64,000 bases of DNA, taken from NCBI GenBank assembly GCA_018335035.1, contig JAGXKT010000006.1, positions 1 to 64,000 of the forward strand. Reading direction: 5' to 3'. Position 1 is the stretch's first letter. Every line of letters starts with the position of its first letter. This stretch comes from Phycisphaerae bacterium. GTDB lineage: Bacteria > Planctomycetota > Phycisphaerae > SM23-33. Below are positions 49,352-57,281 of the stretch, in pieces. Below the pieces are notes generated by a model. That model searched no databases, was not told the origin of the DNA, and worked only from the letters and a program-made list of their open reading frames with translations. A program made the translations under genes and the position numbers.

Positions 49352-50410
49352 ATGATCTTCGATTCGGTACTAGGCCTGTTCTCGATGGACATGGGCATCG
49401 ACTTGGGTACATGCAATACCCTCGTCTGTGTTCGGGGACAGGGCATCGTGCTGGACGAGCCCTCCGTCGTCGCGGTCAAGCGCGGAACCAACCGGGTGCT
49501 GCGCCTGCGCAATGGCAATGCCGTCGGGCTGGTCGCCAAGGAGATGCTCGGAAAGACGCCCGGATCGATCAGCGCCATCCGCCCCATGAAGGACGGCGTC
49601 ATCGCGGATTTCGACATCACCGAGGCGATGCTGAGCTACTTCATTCGGAAGGTCCATCGCCGGCGGACGCTCGTCAAGCCGCGCGTCGTTATCGCCATTC
49701 CCTCAGGTATTACCGCCGTCGAGAAGCGCGCCGTGCTGAATTCCGCCGAACGTGCCGGCGCGCGACGCGTGTACCTCGTCGAGGAGCCGATGGCCTGCGG
49801 GATCGGCGCGGAGCTGCCCATCAGCGATCCGACCGCCTCGCTGATTGTCGACATCGGCGGCGGCACCACGGAAGTGGCGATCATGTCACTGGCCGATATC
49901 TCCGTCTGCGAGTCCATCCGCGTCGCCGGTGACGACATGGACGAAGCCATCGCCGCGCACATGAAGCGCACGTACAACCTGATGATCGGCGAGCAAACCG
50001 CCGAGAACATCAAGATTCGCATCGGCTCGGCGGCTCCGCTGTCCGAGGAGCTGACCATGGAAGTCCGCGGACGCGACATGATCTCCGGCCTGCCGCGAAA
50101 GACCGTCATCTCCTCGGAAGAGGTCCGCGAGGCCCTCAAGGAGCCGGTTGGCGCGATCATCGACTGCGTCACGCGCACGCTCGAAGCTGCCGAGCCCGAG
50201 CTGGCCGCTGACCTCGTCGACAACGGCATCGTACTCGCCGGGGGCGGGGCGCTGCTTCGCGGAATCGATACCGTTCTGGCCAACGCGACAGGCCTCGACG
50301 TGCGCATTGCCAACGATCCGATGACCTGCGTCGCACGCGGCACGGCCGTCTATCTGGAGAACATCGAGGTCTGGAAGGACACGATGGAATCCGGCGAAGA
50401 CCAGTTCTAG
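49352..50410 (+). CDS. mreB: rod-shape actin-like protein MreB
   Basis: The 352-residue bacterial actin organises lateral cell-wall synthesis. The nucleotide-binding motifs are MGIDLGTCNTLV (phosphate 1), VDIGGGTTEVAI (phosphate 2) and GIVLAGGGALLRG (adenosine), with RVYLVEEPMACGIGAELP and the NLMIGEQTAENIKIRIGS segment typical of MreB. The N-terminus MIFDSVLGLF is a probable amphipathic membrane-binding helix. Canonical mreC, mreD, mrdA and rodA genes do not follow; a coiled-coil membrane gene precedes instead. Confidence 0.96.
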   Translation: MIFDSVLGLFSMDMGIDLGTCNTLVCVRGQGIVLDEPSVVAVKRGTNRVLRLRNGNAVGLVAKEMLGKTPGSISAIRPMKDGVIADFDITEAMLSYFIRKVHRRRTLVKPRVVIAIPSGITAVEKRAVLNSAERAGARRVYLVEEPMACGIGAELPISDPTASLIVDIGGGTTEVAIMSLADISVCESIRVAGDDMDEAIAAHMKRTYNLMIGEQTAENIKIRIGSAAPLSEELTMEVRGRDMISGLPRKTVISSEEVREALKEPVGAIIDCVTRTLEAAEPELAADLVDNGIVLAGGGALLRGIDTVLANATGLDVRIANDPMTCVARGTAVYLENIEVWKDTMESGEDQF

Positions 50411-50446
50411 AACGGCGCTGTCAGCCGCAGCAGGCCGGATCCGCCG

Positions 50447-51697
50447 TTACGTCTCGCGTGACGCTCCCAGCTTCAGCCGAAGCATATTCAGCGCCGTCAG
50501 CGCGCTGCGCAGGCGGACGACCTCTCGCGTGCCGGGAAATACGTGACGTTCAGAGGCGCTTCCGGCCGGTCCGGTCAGGGCGACGTGAACCAACCCCACG
50601 GGTTTGTCGTCCGTGCCGCCTCCGGGCCCGGCGATGCCTGTAATGCCCAGCGCCCAATCGGTGCCGAATCGCTCGCGGGCGCCGTCGGCCATTGCGGCGG
50701 CCACCGGCGCGCTGACGGCTCCGTGGCGGGACAGAAGCCCATCCGGCACACCGAGCGATTGCCGCTTGACGTCGTCGGCGTAGGCGACCACGCCGCCGCG
50801 GTAGATCTCGCTGGCGCCGGCAACGGCGGTAATCACCTCGCCCAGCATCCCGCCGGTGCAGCTTTCGGCCGTGGCGAGCGTCTCGTGTGCCTCTCGCAGT
50901 TCCTGGAGTACGGCGGCGGCCAGCGCCGCCACGCCGGGCTCGTCGGCGGCGAAGACGAGTGTCCCAAGGCGCTGCCTGACGACAGCGGCGGCGGCATCAG
51001 CTTGTTGTGCGGCTTCGCTCGCCGTCTTGCCGCGGCCGATAATCCGCAACGAGATGACGCCGGCCGAGACGGTGATGCCCACCAACGGCTGGGCGCCGCG
51101 CTGGAGTAGGTCGCTGATCCGCGCGGCGAGGTCCGATTCGCCCACGCCGAAGGCATGCAGGACGCGCGTGACCGTCGCGCCGCTCCCTCGCGGCAGGCGT
51201 GGTGCCACGCACTGCTCGAACATGTCTCGCATCTCGTGAGGCACGCCGGGCAGGCAGAAAACCGCGGCCTCGCCGACCTTGCCGGTGATGCCGGGCGCCG
51301 TGCCCAGTTCGTTGTTCATCGGCTCGGCGCCGTCGGGGATCATCGCCTGAACGCGGTTTGTCGGCACCATCGTCCGGCCGCGGGCGCGGAAAAATGCCTC
51401 GATCCGTTCCAGACAGGTCGCATCGACGTGCAATGGGCGCCCCATGGCACGGGCCAGTCCGTCGCGCGTCACGTCATCGGGAGTGGGGCCCAGTCCGCCG
51501 CTGCAGCAAACGACCTCGCCCACCTCGGCCGCACGGCGAAACGCGTCGGCGATGCGAGCGACGTCGTCGCCCACGGCAATGTGGGCAACCGGCTCAATGC
51601 CGCGTTCGGCGAGGCGGGCGGCGAGGTACGCGCTGTTGGCGTCCACGGTCTTGCCGCTGATGAGTTCGTCGCCAACGGCCAGGACGACGGCATTCAT
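50447..51697 (-). CDS. cinA: CinA-family NMN deamidase / competence-damage protein
   Basis: The 416-residue protein has the N-terminal molybdopterin-binding-like domain (AVGDELISGKTVDANSAYLA, CSGGLGPTPDDVTRDGLA, CLPGVPHEM) and the C-terminal CinA deamidase domain (ATAESCTGGMLGEVITAVAG, GALGITGIAGPGGG-like DWALGITGIAGPGGGTDDKP). The C-domain deamidates NMN in NAD recycling. I start at MNAVVLAVG (ATG 51697), which overlaps the stop codon of the small membrane-protein gene (ATGA). It is convergent with mreB. Confidence 0.95.
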   Translation of the reverse strand: MNAVVLAVGDELISGKTVDANSAYLAARLAERGIEPVAHIAVGDDVARIADAFRRAAEVGEVVCCSGGLGPTPDDVTRDGLARAMGRPLHVDATCLERIEAFFRARGRTMVPTNRVQAMIPDGAEPMNNELGTAPGITGKVGEAAVFCLPGVPHEMRDMFEQCVAPRLPRGSGATVTRVLHAFGVGESDLAARISDLLQRGAQPLVGITVSAGVISLRIIGRGKTASEAAQQADAAAAVVRQRLGTLVFAADEPGVAALAAAVLQELREAHETLATAESCTGGMLGEVITAVAGASEIYRGGVVAYADDVKRQSLGVPDGLLSRHGAVSAPVAAAMADGARERFGTDWALGITGIAGPGGGTDDKPVGLVHVALTGPAGSASERHVFPGTREVVRLRSALTALNMLRLKLGASRET

Positions 51698-51915
51698 ACG
51701 TCGTTCTCCCGGCGGTCGGGGCTCAGGGATCGGAAGCGCAGGTAGAAGATGTAGACGGTCACCGGGATGGCGGTCAAGAAGAACGTCGCCGCGAACCACA
51801 GCCAGGGACTCCGCCCCGCCCGGCGCATCATGACGGCGACGCGAACGCACGTTGTGAGATACAACGCCGCCAGGGCGAAAATCAGCACCCACTGAACCTG
51901 CGTCAAGGCCGCCAT
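51694..51915 (-). CDS. small two-helix membrane protein
   Basis: The 73-residue protein has hydrophobic segments at about 7-28 and 38-58, the second followed by YLRFRSLSPDRRENDV. I recognise no family. Its stop overlaps the cinA start codon, so the two are coupled. It is divergent from rplU across 147 bp. Confidence 0.6.
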   Translation of the reverse strand: MAALTQVQWVLIFALAALYLTTCVRVAVMMRRAGRSPWLWFAATFFLTAIPVTVYIFYLRFRSLSPDRRENDV

Positions 51916-51993
51916 GGGCGGATCCTAGCACGCCCCGGCCGCGAGGCAAAGTCCCGCCGGCACCGTCGGGGCGTGCGATCGCGCCCATATTCG

Positions 51994-52023
51994 TTGACAT
52001 CCTCGCCCGGCAGGCGGTAAAAT
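51994..52023 (+). promoter_or_regulatory. rplU promoter
   Basis: TTGACA (51994-51999), an 18-bp spacer and TAAAAT (52018-52023). The start near 52030 gives a 33-nt leader with GGGAG upstream of GTG 52063. Confidence 0.75.
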
Positions 52024-52062
52024 GCTCCGCTTCGAATAGGAACGAGTTTCGGGAGACACGGC

Positions 52063-52413
52063 GTGTACGCAGTGATCGAGGATAGCGGCCAGCAGTTTCG
52101 CGTTGCTGAGGGTGACGTGCTGAACGTGGATGCGCGCGACCTGGACGAGGGACAGACGCAGGTGCAGTTTGACCGCGTACTGCTGATCAGCCCGTCGACG
52201 CCCGGCCGCGACGGCGAGGCGGGCGACGCCTCAAAGGTTAAAGTCGGCACGCCGCTGGTCGAAGGCGCCAGCGTCACGGGTGAAGTCGTGGACGAGGACG
52301 CAAAAGGACCAAAGGTCTACAGCCACAAGTGGCGGCGCCGCAAAAGCTCACGGACGAAGAAGGGCCATCGCCAGACCTATCTCCGTGTCCGCATCACGAC
52401 CATTAAGGGCTAG
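52063..52413 (+). CDS. rplU: 50S ribosomal protein bL21
   Basis: The 116-residue protein of the large subunit begins YAVIEDSGQQFRVAEGD and contains VYSHKWRRRKSSRTKKGHRQ, the diagnostic bL21 block. It has an internal extension (about 45-60, STPGRDGEAGDASK) relative to the E. coli protein. The start is GTG 52063 with a good ribosome-binding site. The usual partner rpmA (bL27) does not follow; the next gene is convergent. Confidence 0.97.
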   Translation: MYAVIEDSGQQFRVAEGDVLNVDARDLDEGQTQVQFDRVLLISPSTPGRDGEAGDASKVKVGTPLVEGASVTGEVVDEDAKGPKVYSHKWRRRKSSRTKKGHRQTYLRVRITTIKG

Positions 52414-52423
52414 AGCGGGGGCA

Positions 52424-52618
52424 CTACCAGAACAGATCACCGAATTCGTTTTCGGCGCAGACGCTGGTAACCTGATCGGCTTGGCAGTTTTGGGCGTCGT
52501 TCTCACGGACGTGACGAAACTTGACGACCGCTTCGGTGGGGCTGTTGGCCTCGACAATCACTTCTTCTTCCGCGGCCGTCTCTGCTGTCCGGAACCGTAT
52601 TCGATAGCACGTTTCCAT
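52424..52618 (-). CDS. small soluble protein, unknown function
   Basis: The 64-residue protein (METCYRIRFRTAETAAEEEV...) has the look of a small beta-alpha-beta fold, with EANSPTEAVVKFRHV in the middle. I recognise no family. GGAGGG lies about 7 nt upstream of ATG 52618, a strong ribosome-binding site that supports the gene. Confidence 0.6.
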   Translation of the reverse strand: METCYRIRFRTAETAAEEEVIVEANSPTEAVVKFRHVRENDAQNCQADQVTSVCAENEFGDLFW

Positions 52619-52719
52619 TGCGTCCCTCCATCGCCGGAACATACGATACGGATATCGGAGCGGCAAGGAGGGCACTTCAGTTAACTCAGGCGCCAAGCGC
52701 GATTGCCTGTCGGGCAAGC

Positions 52720-53706
52720 TCAACGCCGTGACGGCACGAACGCGTCGGCGCCTTCGGCGATGGCCGCCGCGAGCCGACGTTGATAGGCACGATCGGCGAG
52801 TTGGCGCGCCTCGGCGGCATTGGACATGTAGCCCAGCTCAATCAGTGCGGCCGGGCAAGTCGTGCGAACCAGCACGCGGAAATCCGCATAGCGCACGCCG
52901 CGACTGTGGGCGGCGATACGGCCGAGATGGCGGTCAAAGACTTCGGCGGCCGTGGATGAGGCCTCGCCGGCGCCTTTGGCGATGTAGACGGTATAGCCCT
53001 GAGCCGAGGCGTTCGGCGCCCAGTCGGCGTGGACACTGACGAACAGGTCCGCGTTGTGGCGGTTGGCGATGGCGGCGCGCTCATTGAGCTCGACGAACCG
53101 ATCGTCGCTGCGCGTCAGGACCACCGTGTAGCCGCGCGCTCGCAACCGGCGGGCGGTCTCGGTCACAACGGGAAGGTTGACGGCCTTCTCGGCCAACCCA
53201 TAGACGCTCGTGCAGCCGGGATCCCTGCCGCCGTGGCCTGCATCCAGCACGATGACGCCCCGCGGCTTGGCGCGCCGGTGCGGATCGGGGCGCTGCCGCT
53301 TGCGACGGCGCGTCGGCTTCAGATCCGGTGCTCGTGCCAACGCCTGCTGCAAGGGTTCCACGCGCGCCGCGGACACGAACAGAATGCCGCCGACGCATGT
53401 GATCCCCCCGGTCGAGCCGACGACCCGGCCGTCAAGGTGTACCTGCCCGTTCGGGTCGGCGAAGACCACCACGGCATGCGAAGTATTTCGCAACGTTGCC
53501 GAACCGGCCGATGTTCGCACGACGTGCATGTTCAGGCGTCCGGCCAACTGATAGATGCTGAGTGTGCCGGCCGGCGGTCGCACCACGGCTCCGCCGCCGT
53601 GATGGATGTTGTCGCCCTCGGGTGGTTTGCAGCCACAGAGCATTGCGCCGAGCATCACGGCCAGGCAGGCGACGGCGATCCGATTTGCGGCGTCAGACAC
53701 GGGCAC
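52720..53706 (-). CDS. N-acetylmuramoyl-L-alanine amidase lipoprotein
   Basis: The 328-residue enzyme cuts the bond between muramic acid and the peptide stem in murein. It has a lipoprotein signal (LCGC, Cys26), a stretch of about 100 residues with two possible strands-and-turn units (about 45-120), and an Amidase_3 domain with zinc ligands in VLDAGHGGRDPG (His), KAVNLPV after Glu, and FVSVHADWAP (His), plus the catalytic Glu in ALIELGYMSN. GTG 53706 is chosen; a GTG two codons later is equally possible. It implies a peptidoglycan wall. Confidence 0.9.
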   Translation of the reverse strand: MPVSDAANRIAVACLAVMLGAMLCGCKPPEGDNIHHGGGAVVRPPAGTLSIYQLAGRLNMHVVRTSAGSATLRNTSHAVVVFADPNGQVHLDGRVVGSTGGITCVGGILFVSAARVEPLQQALARAPDLKPTRRRKRQRPDPHRRAKPRGVIVLDAGHGGRDPGCTSVYGLAEKAVNLPVVTETARRLRARGYTVVLTRSDDRFVELNERAAIANRHNADLFVSVHADWAPNASAQGYTVYIAKGAGEASSTAAEVFDRHLGRIAAHSRGVRYADFRVLVRTTCPAALIELGYMSNAAEARQLADRAYQRRLAAAIAEGADAFVPSRR

Positions 53707-53749
53707 GATTCTGTCTTTCGCAGCGGCTTGGTAGCCAGAAGGCCGGCCT

Positions 53750-53941
53750 TCAGACGTTACCGGCAAGGGCACAATACAGCAGAAAGCCCGCCCATGCGAG
53801 GAAGATTCCGGCCAGGAGAATGTACTTCCACGCGGCGCGGTTCGCCGAGCCCTCGGGCACGCCGTCGGCCGGTTCGGCAGTCGCGTCAGGGTCTGCGGTG
53901 GCGGGACGGCTGTCGGTGGCTTTTTTTCTGGTGCCGTTCAT
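53750..53941 (-). CDS. small single-helix membrane protein
   Basis: The 63-residue protein has a charged Thr/Ala/Pro-rich start and one C-terminal helix (about 40-60). Its ATG overlaps the stop of the Minf_1886-family gene, so it is translated with it. I recognise no family. Confidence 0.6.
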   Translation of the reverse strand: MNGTRKKATDSRPATADPDATAEPADGVPEGSANRAAWKYILLAGIFLAWAGFLLYCALAGNV

Positions 53942-54330
53942 TCCTGAAGCTCGAAATCGTCGGAGATGTCGAAGGCCTTCTCGAAATCGTACACGTCGCG
54001 GAAGTCCTCGATGCTGTCCTCGTCTGTCTTCCGCATGAAGTTGTTGTTGACGAGCAGGTAGACCATGTTGCCGAAGTCGATGGTTGCGTGGATGTTCCAG
54101 CGGCCCAAGACGGCCGGTGCGAGCAGGCCCCACTTTTCGATGGCCAGGTTGCGCAGGGCTTCGCAGAGGTCCGGCCCGCTGACGTGATGCTGCCCCGGCG
54201 GGGGCGATGTGCCGTGAACGTCGCGGACGGCGCGGCTAAGCCCCTCGTGCAGGAACACGAACGCCTCGGGCGGATACCGTCCGTCGTCGCGGATGACCTG
54301 CTCCATCGATTGTTCGGGTTCATCAACCAT
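53938..54330 (-). CDS. Minf_1886-family protein
   Basis: The 130-residue protein has the family signature PPEAFVFLHEGLSRAV, HHVSGPDLCEALRNLAIEKWG and DSIEDFRDVYDFEKAFD, with standard length. The family is found mainly in Planctomycetota and Verrucomicrobiota and has no known function. I start at MVDEPEQ (ATG 54330), 28 bp after metG, so it probably shares its transcript. It overlaps the small membrane-protein gene by four bases. Confidence 0.85.
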   Translation of the reverse strand: MVDEPEQSMEQVIRDDGRYPPEAFVFLHEGLSRAVRDVHGTSPPPGQHHVSGPDLCEALRNLAIEKWGLLAPAVLGRWNIHATIDFGNMVYLLVNNNFMRKTDEDSIEDFRDVYDFEKAFDISDDFELQE

Positions 54331-54358
54331 CGGACGCCCCTTATCGTTTGATGACGGG

Positions 54359-55918
54359 CTAGGTCTTGCGTGGGAACAGCGCGGCACCCTTGTCGGTCTG
54401 TGCCCCGGCAGGCAGCCGCCCCCAGGCACTCGCCACACTTAACGGCTCTTCCGAGACGTCCAAGCCGAGCTGCGCAAGGCCGCGGCGCGCCGTGGCGGGC
54501 ATGAACGGTGCCAAATAGAGCAGGGCGATGCGCACCGCCTCGGCGCAGGTGTAGAGGATGGTCGCCAGCCGTGACCGCTGCGTGTCGTCCTTGGCCAGTG
54601 CAAACGGCTTGGTCGCGTCGATAAACCGGTTGGTCGCCGCGACAAGCCCCTGCAGGTGCGCCAGGTAGATGTGAAACTGGCAACTCCCCATCGCGTCGTC
54701 GGCGCCGGAAGTCAGTGCCTGGGCGGCGCGGCGGACGTCGGCGACCGCGTCTACATCGGCATCGGGCGCAGGGACGGCGCCGTCGCAATAGCGGCCGATC
54801 ATGTTGACCGTGCGGCTTAGAAGGTTGCCCAGCCCGTTGGCCAGTTCGCCGTTGTATCGCTCGCGGAGGTCGTCGCGCGAGAAGTCGCCGTCGAGGCCGA
54901 ATGTGACCGTCCGAAGCAGGTAGTAGCGGAACACGTCGACGCCGTACTCGTCGCAGATCTCGCCGATCACCTCACGCGAGATGAAGTTACCGAGCGATTT
55001 GGACATCTTGCGCCCTTCGCTGGTCCACCACCCGTGGGCGAAGACGCAGCGAGGCAACTCGATATCCAGCGCCATCAGCATGCACGGCCAGTAGACGGCG
55101 TGGAACCAGAGGATGTCTTTGCCGATAACGTGGACGTCAGCAGGCCAGTAGCGCGCTGCAGCCGCGTCGTGTTCGTCGTCGATTCTGGGCAGCCCACAGG
55201 CGCTGTAGTAGTTGGCCAGGGCGTCGATCCAGACATACACCGAGTGCGTCTCGTCGTTGGGCATCGGCACGCCCCAGTTTCCGAGCTTCTCGCGCAGGCG
55301 CGAGATGCTCAGGTCCTCCACGCCCATCTTGAGCTTGCTGAGCACTTCGTTGCGGCGGGCGTCCGGGCGGATGAAGCCGGGGGTTGCCTCGATGTGCTTG
55401 ATGAGCGGCTCGATCCACCGGCTCAGGCGAAAAAAGTAACTCGGCTCCTCGTAGCGCGTCAGCGGTTTGCCGCTGATGGCGCTGGCGTAGTCGTTGTCAC
55501 GGGCGGTCGACTCCGTGACGAATTCCTCCTGGCCCTCGTCGTACCAGCCGGCGTAGGCGCCCAAGTAGATCTGGTCGGCGTCGACCAGACGGCGGACGAT
55601 CTCCTGCACGCGCCGCTCGTGGCGCGGCTCGGAGGTGCGGATGAAGTCGTCGTGCGTGATCTCCAGGTCATCCCAGAGCTTCTGGAAGTGCACCACGACG
55701 CTGTCGGCCAGCTCGCGCGGCGTCATGCCCTTCTCGCTGGCGGCCTTGACGATTTTGATGCCGTGCTCGTCCGTGCCCGTCAGGAAGCGCACGTCCCGCC
55801 CGGCCGACCGCCAGTAGCGGGCCAACACGTCCGCGGCGATGGTAGTGTAGGCGTGCCCGATGTGGGGCGCGTCGTTGACGTAGTAGATCGGCGTTGTGAC
55901 GTAGTAGGTATCAGCCAT
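54359..55918 (-). CDS. metG: methionyl-tRNA synthetase
   Basis: The class I synthetase charges initiator and elongator tRNA-Met. The 519-residue protein has HIGH as HIGHAYTT at 19-22, LTGTDEHGIKI, and the KMSKS loop as GRKMSKSLGNFIS. The knuckle region lacks the four Cys zinc motif (it reads YAGWYDEGQEEFV), so it is the zinc-free type. The C-terminal tRNA-binding (EMAP) domain is absent. It starts a minus-strand group with the Minf_1886-family and amidase genes. Confidence 0.97.
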   Translation of the reverse strand: MADTYYVTTPIYYVNDAPHIGHAYTTIAADVLARYWRSAGRDVRFLTGTDEHGIKIVKAASEKGMTPRELADSVVVHFQKLWDDLEITHDDFIRTSEPRHERRVQEIVRRLVDADQIYLGAYAGWYDEGQEEFVTESTARDNDYASAISGKPLTRYEEPSYFFRLSRWIEPLIKHIEATPGFIRPDARRNEVLSKLKMGVEDLSISRLREKLGNWGVPMPNDETHSVYVWIDALANYYSACGLPRIDDEHDAAAARYWPADVHVIGKDILWFHAVYWPCMLMALDIELPRCVFAHGWWTSEGRKMSKSLGNFISREVIGEICDEYGVDVFRYYLLRTVTFGLDGDFSRDDLRERYNGELANGLGNLLSRTVNMIGRYCDGAVPAPDADVDAVADVRRAAQALTSGADDAMGSCQFHIYLAHLQGLVAATNRFIDATKPFALAKDDTQRSRLATILYTCAEAVRIALLYLAPFMPATARRGLAQLGLDVSEEPLSVASAWGRLPAGAQTDKGAALFPRKT

Positions 55919-56034
55919 GATTCTAGAATCGTGAACTGACGGCGAAAATCAAGAGTCGCGTCGCAACGCGGGGCGGCTCGGCGACGGCTTACGGTCCGCG
56001 TGTGACGGATTGCGCACCGCCGCCATCGCCGCTG

Positions 56035-57063
56035 TCAGGCGCGTGCGTTCCCCTGTTCGCCCGCCCGGCTGCGAAGCAGATCGAGCTTCTCGCGCACTTC
56101 CTGTGCCATGCGCGTGTTCGGGAATTCGCTGATGATCTGCTGCCCAGTTGCCAGGGCGTCCGACCAGCGTCCGTCCGTAACGTGAATCGAGAACTGCACG
56201 CCGAGCGTGTGCAGCCGCTCCTTGAACACGCCGCGGGCGGATTCCTCCAGGGCGGCGGCCTCTTGGGGCGTCAGGTAGGTATCCAGCTTGCGAAGCAGCT
56301 CAATGCCGCGATCGACGTCGTTCTTGCGAACGGCCTCGGAGTACTCGGTCAGCAGCGCGCGCTTGTGCGTGTTTCGGGCGTGGTTGACGCGGTTCGGCAG
56401 GTCGGCGATCTGCTCGTTGTCCGGAAACAGCAGCGCCAACCGGTGTGCCTCGCGCAGCGCACGGCCCCAGTCGCCGCGTTCGCACAGCGCATCGACCCGG
56501 TCGACGGCGGCGGCGATCCGTTCGCTCAGCGACCGCTGACGCGACGTCGCGACCTCGTTGCGAAGCTCGGCGGCCACCTCGTCGTGCCCGAGACGCTTCT
56601 CGATGGTGTCGATGAGCTTCTCGGCAGCGTCGTATTCCTGGCGGACCAAGGCGTTGTGCATGGTGTCCCGGAAGGCCTCGATCTCTGCCTCGCGAAACAC
56701 GAGACTCTTGGCCTGGTCGGACAAGCTCGCCAGTTCGATGAGGCGTTTGAGCGACGCGCTCTGGCTTTCCATGAGCGACTCGATGCGGCTGAGGCGCTGC
56801 CCGGCCTGGCGCACGGCGCGCTCGTTGTCCACGACGACGCGAACGGCGCCGTAGACAGCGACGGCCCACAGGCCCGCGGCGACCGTAGCGATAAGGGCGG
56901 CCGCCAGAAGTGCTATGTACATCCAACTGCAACCAGTGATGATCGCGTGCAGGACCCCGGCGAGCGTCACGGCTGCCGCCAGCGCCAGGCATACGACCCA
57001 GAGAATCACCGAGCTTCGTGTGCAGAGGGGAACCCAAGAATAGGTGTCTGTCTCATCGGGCAT
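56035..57063 (-). CDS. two-helix membrane protein with coiled coil and repeat region
   Basis: From ATG 57063 the 342-residue protein has two membrane helices (about 18-40 and 47-72), a short coiled coil (about 78-110, NERAVRQAGQRLSRIESLME) and an alpha-helical TPR-like region (RLGHDEVAAELRNEVATSRQ, WGRALREAHRLALLFPDNEQ, GRWSDALATGQQIISEFPNT). TPR-type regions bind proteins. The partner is unknown. Its stop is about 115 bp before metG, so it may be a separate unit. Confidence 0.65.
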   Translation of the reverse strand: MPDETDTYSWVPLCTRSSVILWVVCLALAAAVTLAGVLHAIITGCSWMYIALLAAALIATVAAGLWAVAVYGAVRVVVDNERAVRQAGQRLSRIESLMESQSASLKRLIELASLSDQAKSLVFREAEIEAFRDTMHNALVRQEYDAAEKLIDTIEKRLGHDEVAAELRNEVATSRQRSLSERIAAAVDRVDALCERGDWGRALREAHRLALLFPDNEQIADLPNRVNHARNTHKRALLTEYSEAVRKNDVDRGIELLRKLDTYLTPQEAAALEESARGVFKERLHTLGVQFSIHVTDGRWSDALATGQQIISEFPNTRMAQEVREKLDLLRSRAGEQGNARA

Positions 57064-57228
57064 GGTTAGCGCCCTTTCTCGCTGCCGCCGCATGGTCTTG
57101 CTACGGCAAACCACGGGGTCTGTGCCCTAGCGAAGTCTACGTACGAGACAGGGCAAAGTCAAACGTCGCCGCCCGTTGCGGGCATACACACAGCGGGTGC
57201 CGAAGGGGGAAACCGGCGCGAGCGGCAA

Positions 57229-57257
57229 TTGCGGACGCTACGCCGCGATGGTACACT
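57229..57257 (+). promoter_or_regulatory. gyrA promoter
   Basis: TTGCGG (57229-57234), a 17-bp spacer and TACACT (57252-57257). The start would be near 57264, 18 nt before GTG 57282. Confidence 0.6.
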
Positions 57258-57281
57258 GCGCTATTCCGGTAGGATCGGGCA

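Noticed and set aside
50411-50446. Terminator between mreB and cinA (AACGGCG and CGCCGTT)
   Set aside because: The arms are 7 bp but separated by more than 20 bases with no T-tract; too weak to list.
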